From: Clostridiales bacterium
Lineage (GTDB): Bacteria; Bacillota; Clostridia; Oscillospirales; JAAYOS01
Direction of reading: 5' to 3'
DNA length: 9,496 nucleotides
NCBI GenBank assembly: GCA_012521525.1
Contig: JAAYMG010000097.1
Location: forward strand, 1-9,496
Within the stretch, counting starts at the first letter, position 1, and each line of letters opens with the position of its first letter. The position numbers were made by a program, and so were the translations under genes. The notes under the pieces were generated by a model. The model was not told the DNA's origin, did not search any database, and saw nothing but the letters and a program-made list of their open reading frames with translations. This document shows positions 6,300 to 9,496 of this stretch, in pieces.

Positions 6300-7484
6300 G
6301 TGAGACATATGGTTATCTGGAGTGACAGAGTTTTTGTTGAAGGTCGTCTGACTGAAGCCGCCATAAGCATCGACGGCAATGTCATAAAAGATGTTGTGCC
6401 GGGGAAGTGTCCGAAAGGCACGACGGTGAATCTGGCCGGTCATCGTGTGATACCCGGTTTGATCGACACGCATATCCATGGCAGCGCTGACGCTGACACA
6501 ATGGATGCAACATATGATGCTCTAAATACCATGTCCACGTATCTTGCCTCACATGGGGTAACATCTTTTGTGCCAACGACTGTTACCGCTTCAGAAGACA
6601 ATATAAAAGCAGCCCTTGCAAATGTTGCCCGTACTATGGAAAAGGGCTGCGACGGCGCCAGGATTTTGGGAAGCTATGTTGAAGGTCCGTTCCTGGATGC
6701 GGAACACAAAGGAGCCCATCCCGAGGAATTCCTGCAGGACATCTCGATTGAAGCGATAGAGAGGGTCCTGGATGGCAGCGGGGGAACCGTCCTGATCGTT
6801 GCCGTCGCTCCTGAACAGCCAAAGGCTTTGGAAGTGATCGAGTTCCTGCTTTCAAAGGGTATATGTGTGTCATTGGGACATTCTTCTGCAGGCTATGAGC
6901 AGGCAATGCTTGCGGTGAATGCAGGGGCCAATCGCTTCGTCCACATATACAACGGCATGGCGCAGCTCCACCATCGGAAACCGGGGCTGCTGGGTGCGGG
7001 CCTGCTGTCCGATGCTTATGCTGAATTAATATGTGACGGCCATCACGTTGCTCCTCCTGCAGTACAGATCGCTCTGAGGTGCAAAGGCCCGGATAAGATC
7101 ATATTGGTTTCAGACTGCATGCGTGCGGGCGGGGTCCCTGACGGGGATTATATGCTGGGGTATCTTTCGGTAGTGGTAAAAGACGGGATCGCTCGACTGG
7201 CGAATGGGGGAGCACTGGCAGGCAGCACATTGTCACTCGACAGGGCTCTTGCGAATTATATAGAGATGACAGGAGAGCCTTTTGAAATGGCTGTACTTGC
7301 TGTCACGGAAAATCCTGCCCGATCTCTTGGCCTGTATCACAAACTGGGGAGTATAGAGCCCGGCAAGCTTGCGGATATAACGGCTCTGGACGATAATTAT
7401 AAGCCCGTTTTCGTCATGGTCGACGGGGATATAAAATTGGATTTACGTCAGCCGGACAATGACATGTCCGATTTTCGCAAATGA
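6300..7484 (+). CDS. nagA: N-acetylglucosamine-6-phosphate deacetylase
   Basis: This amidohydrolase-fold enzyme removes acetate from N-acetylglucosamine 6-phosphate to give glucosamine 6-phosphate, in the cytoplasm, for amino-sugar use or cell-wall recycling. The protein is 394 aa from GTG 6300. The metal and catalytic residues are all visible: HIHG (His58, His60), EGPF (Glu128), GHS (His194), VHIYNGM (His215), the DGHH motif, and the catalytic aspartate Asp272 in VSDCM. Numbering nearly matches the E. coli enzyme (Glu131, His195, His216, Asp273). The start is uncertain: GTG 6300 has AAGG 5 bases before it, while ATG 6309 (MVIWSD) has only a weak AGTGAG. Deaminase nagB, usually next door, is absent from the window, and gaps of about 180-220 bases on both sides suggest a single-gene unit. 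Confidence 0.93.
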   Translation: MRHMVIWSDRVFVEGRLTEAAISIDGNVIKDVVPGKCPKGTTVNLAGHRVIPGLIDTHIHGSADADTMDATYDALNTMSTYLASHGVTSFVPTTVTASEDNIKAALANVARTMEKGCDGARILGSYVEGPFLDAEHKGAHPEEFLQDISIEAIERVLDGSGGTVLIVAVAPEQPKALEVIEFLLSKGICVSLGHSSAGYEQAMLAVNAGANRFVHIYNGMAQLHHRKPGLLGAGLLSDAYAELICDGHHVAPPAVQIALRCKGPDKIILVSDCMRAGGVPDGDYMLGYLSVVVKDGIARLANGGALAGSTLSLDRALANYIEMTGEPFEMAVLAVTENPARSLGLYHKLGSIEPGKLADITALDDNYKPVFVMVDGDIKLDLRQPDNDMSDFRK

Positions 7485-7663
7485 TTTTAGCATATCAAGA
7501 CCGGTAAAAAACATATGTCCTTAACCTTTATCAATTATCAATGATACGGTATCGGGCATGGATTTCTGATCGCAACAAGTGAATAATATATTAAACGTTT
7601 TTGTATTACCGTCTCATCTGGGATTTTGAATAACAATTTAGTTAAAGCAAAGGAGAAAGACAA

Positions 7664-8512
7664 ATGGCAAGATTCACATGCAATTTCATCTCGTACACAC
7701 TGCTTAGGGCGGTGGATATCACAGTCGTGGTACCGACGCCTACGACACCGGAATGTATGGGTATGGGACTTGAGCCGGGGCAAAAGGCGAGCCATAAGCC
7801 GAAGGCCAAATACCCGGTTCTGTATCTGCTCCATGGAATGGCAAACAACCATGCTACTTGGACAAGCTACACGAACGTCGAGTTTTTTGCCGAGGAGCGC
7901 AACATAGCGGTCGTTATGATTTCGGGCGAAAACAAGTCATATGTAAACCATCGGTCAGGTGACCGTTTCTTTGACTTCCTGTCAAAGGAAGTGCCCGACT
8001 TCGTATGCGGGATGTTCCCGATATCCGACCGGCCGGAGGACACTTATATAGCCGGTCTCTCCATGGGCGGTTATGGTACGCTGGTACACGCGTTGAATAA
8101 TCCGGAACGGTTTGCGGCGCTTGGCGCTTTTTCGGCAGCCGTAAACCTCAACCCCGCAGCCCTGGCGAATTTAGGCGGAGGGGAAGCGGGCAGCACTGAC
8201 GAAGCAGCAGAGAACGTTACTTCGGGTAACGTAAATCCCCAGTATGACCCTGGTTCGCTTGCAGATAAAATATACAAAGAGGGGCGCAAGTTCCCGAAGA
8301 TCTACCTTGCGTGCGGCGCTAAGGACTTCCTGTACAACGCAAATCTCGAGTTCAGGGATAAATTGAAGGAGTACGGCGCCGATGTTACATGGTTCGAGAC
8401 TCCAGACCACGGACATGAGTGGCGTTTCTGGAACCTGGTAGTGGAGAACTTCCTTGACTGGATCCCGCGTACGGACGAATATGCAAAGGGCGGGGCGAAA
8501 AGACAGATATAG
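7664..8512 (+). CDS. Alpha/beta-hydrolase esterase (esterase D / tributyrin esterase EstA-like)
   Basis: This is a serine hydrolase of 282 aa with no signal peptide or membrane segment, so it is probably cytosolic. The catalytic triad is readable: Ser133 in GLSMGGYG, Asp221 in CGAKDFLY and His251 in DHGHEWRFW. The oxyanion strand is YLLHGMANNHATW near residues 53-65. These features fit the esterase D family, which includes tributyrin/acetyl esterases, feruloyl esterases and S-formylglutathione hydrolases. Related Firmicute enzymes release acetyl or phenolic esters from short, imported substrates. A Gly/Ala/Glu-rich insert at about residues 168-190 forms a lid-like linker. AAAGGAG lies 8 bases before the ATG. 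The neighbours, nagA and a sugar-binding protein, suggest carbohydrate esters as substrates, but this is inference, and the gene stands apart from both. Confidence 0.85.
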   Translation: MARFTCNFISYTLLRAVDITVVVPTPTTPECMGMGLEPGQKASHKPKAKYPVLYLLHGMANNHATWTSYTNVEFFAEERNIAVVMISGENKSYVNHRSGDRFFDFLSKEVPDFVCGMFPISDRPEDTYIAGLSMGGYGTLVHALNNPERFAALGAFSAAVNLNPAALANLGGGEAGSTDEAAENVTSGNVNPQYDPGSLADKIYKEGRKFPKIYLACGAKDFLYNANLEFRDKLKEYGADVTWFETPDHGHEWRFWNLVVENFLDWIPRTDEYAKGGAKRQI

Positions 8513-8525
8513 TGAGCACAGCGAG

Positions 8526-8557
8526 TTGGCATGGACTTCTTCGGGAGTCCATGCCAA
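8526..8557 (+). terminator. Hairpin after the esterase gene
   Basis: The perfect 12-bp arms TTGGCATGGACT (8526-8537) and AGTCCATGCCAA (8546-8557) enclose an 8-base loop containing TTCGG, 13 bases after the stop. No U-run follows (TAAAGCAC), so it may stabilise the mRNA end or work as a weak terminator. Confidence 0.5.
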
Positions 8558-8638
8558 TAAAGCACTTGTAACACATTACACATGCAAATAAAGCACTAAT
8601 GGCAGGAGAATGGGAAGATCCTCAAACCGGCGAAAACA

Positions 8639-8666
8639 AAGGCAGTAGTATAAATACTACTGCCTT
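8639..8666. terminator. Bidirectional terminator between convergent genes
   Basis: The perfect 12-bp arms AAGGCAGTAGTA (8639-8650) and TACTACTGCCTT (8655-8666) enclose a 4-base loop. On the minus strand the stem is followed by a U-rich tail (TTTGTTTTCG), a good match to an intrinsic terminator for the solute-binding protein gene ending at 8740. On the plus strand the tail GATTTATG is weaker. Confidence 0.6.
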
Positions 8667-8739
8667 GATTTATGAAGTGTGCGAGTTATTTTGACTTAAT
8701 CAGTGAGTATTGGATATTGGCAATTACTCAACTTGCTTA

Positions 8740-9496
8740 TTAGCGGTTGTTATAACGATCCAATGCGGCCTGCTGGATCGCTATCGCGTCGTCGATCCTC
8801 AAAGCCTTGACCGTATTTACAAAATCATCGAATTCATCGAGGGACTTGCTGCCTATAATGAACGGAACGATAGTCTCATTGATGAGCGTATTGACGTCAT
8901 TCATTATAGAGGCATATTCCTGGCTCTCCTCTGATGTGATGGACATCATTGAAGGCAGTGTCCTCTTATCCTCGTAGTTCGCATCCCATATACGCGGAGC
9001 CTCTAAAGCCTGCGGATACATGTTGGGAAGGAGTTCGCGCTCCCAGTCATACAGCATGACCTGGTTGGGGCTCATGGCATAACGGTTCATAGCGGTGAAG
9101 GCTGCCAGGCCGTCCGGGTTGTTATAAACCAGCTCGGTAAACTCCGGCTTTCCTTCCTCATTAAATACGAAGCTGAGGTTTTCGATACCGTAGCTTCCAA
9201 GGATGCCGCCTTCTTCGGTGAACAGGTAGTCAAACCATCTTACAAGGGTTACCGGGTCTTTGCACTGCGTCGTGATCGCAGCAATGTTGCCCTGGAACCT
9301 GTCAACCTGGATATATGTCTCGAGTCCTATCTCCCTTATATCGCCTTTGTTGAAAACGGGGCAGGGGATAGCGACAAGATCATATGTCGGATCTTCGGCT
9401 GAAAGCATAAGGTTCGTTTGCATAAAGTTGTATGCGACGTTCCATACACCGACCCTGCCGGTAAGCGTATATGACGTATCGTATGCCCTGGATCCG
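8740..9496 (-). CDS. Extracellular solute-binding protein, family 1 (sugar ABC transporter), 5' partial
   Basis: This is the C-terminal part, about 251 residues, of a lipoprotein-type binding protein of the LplA/carbohydrate family that delivers sugars or oligosaccharides to an ABC importer. The stop is TAA at 8742-8740, and the frame remains open to the right edge, so the start, signal peptide and lipobox are not visible. An internal Met at 9423 is not the start, because the upstream frame (for example RVGVWNVAYNFMQTNL) is clearly coding. Recognisable features are the region after the central hinge, CKDPVTLVRWFDYLFTEEGG (at about 9270), typical of these proteins, a tryptophan/tyrosine-rich ligand-lobe segment, and a C-terminal helix (DDAIAIQQAALDRYNNR) with the usual 'Q-x-A-x-D-R-Y' ending. 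Permease genes are probably to the right. The substrate is unknown. Confidence 0.85.
   Translation of the reverse strand, partial: GSRAYDTSYTLTGRVGVWNVAYNFMQTNLMLSAEDPTYDLVAIPCPVFNKGDIREIGLETYIQVDRFQGNIAAITTQCKDPVTLVRWFDYLFTEEGGILGSYGIENLSFVFNEEGKPEFTELVYNNPDGLAAFTAMNRYAMSPNQVMLYDWERELLPNMYPQALEAPRIWDANYEDKRTLPSMMSITSEESQEYASIMNDVNTLINETIVPFIIGSKSLDEFDDFVNTVKALRIDDAIAIQQAALDRYNNR

Noticed and set aside
7485..7663. Possible terminator or promoter between nagA and the esterase
   Set aside because: No stable hairpin with a U-run and no -35/-10 pair with good spacing could be found. Only the GATAC-G-GTATC palindrome stood out, reported separately.
9490..9495. GGATCC (BamHI site) at the right edge, suggesting a cloned-fragment boundary
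   Set aside because: The site lies inside a continuous coding frame, and a single 6-bp match is easily chance.
1..9496. CRISPR arrays, tRNA or rRNA genes, insertion sequences, phage genes or defence systems
   Set aside because: No regular repeats, no transposase or nuclease motifs and no tRNA-like cloverleaf were seen. The window is ordinary metabolic chromosome.

Overview
The window looks like chromosomal DNA from a low-to-moderate GC Firmicute, most likely a clostridial lineage. The reasons are purine-rich AGGAGG-type ribosome binding sites before nearly every gene, TTG and GTG starts, frequent ATA isoleucine codons, ARG-box-like operators of the ArgR/AhrC type, and neighbours typical of gut or fibre-degrading Firmicutes (a PH-like/DUF5808-type membrane protein and an LplA-like family 1 solute-binding protein). 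The exact genus cannot be read from the sequence.

Layout. (1) 3-500 (+): C-terminal part of a small membrane protein with a DUF5808-like N-terminal motif, one membrane helix and a probable bacterial PH-like domain. (2) 501-888: a control region holding a terminator-like hairpin, three ARG-box-like operators and one good sigma-A promoter (plus one weaker), all upstream of a TTG start for argC. (3) 889-6079 (+): a compact arginine operon, argC-argJ-argB-argD-argF, with gaps of 3 to 14 bases or less and well-placed ribosome binding sites. It ends in a GC-rich hairpin at 6138-6170. (4) 6300-7484 (+): nagA, with its own promoter and without nagB in the window. (5) 7664-8512 (+): a cytosolic alpha/beta-hydrolase esterase of the esterase D/tributyrin esterase type. 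(6) 8513-8739: two perfect 12-bp hairpins between convergent genes. (7) 8740-9496 (-): the C-terminal part of an extracellular sugar-type solute-binding protein that runs off the right edge.

How it works together. ArgJ makes N-acetylglutamate and/or recycles acetyl groups. ArgB phosphorylates it, ArgC reduces it, ArgD transaminates it, ArgJ moves the acetyl group to release ornithine, and ArgF makes citrulline. argA, argG, argH and carAB are not in the window. Arginine probably controls the pathway twice: through ArgR at the promoter, and through feedback on ArgB, which carries the N-terminal helix seen in arginine-sensitive kinases. NagA and the esterase are separate units and may belong to carbohydrate use together with the solute-binding protein, but nothing in the sequence ties them into one operon.

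I found no convincing undescribed system. The most useful observations are the ARG-box arrangement, the type 2 (short) ArgC in an otherwise Bacillus-like operon, an altered conserved motif in ArgD, and the orphan nagA with an ARG-box-like palindrome upstream.
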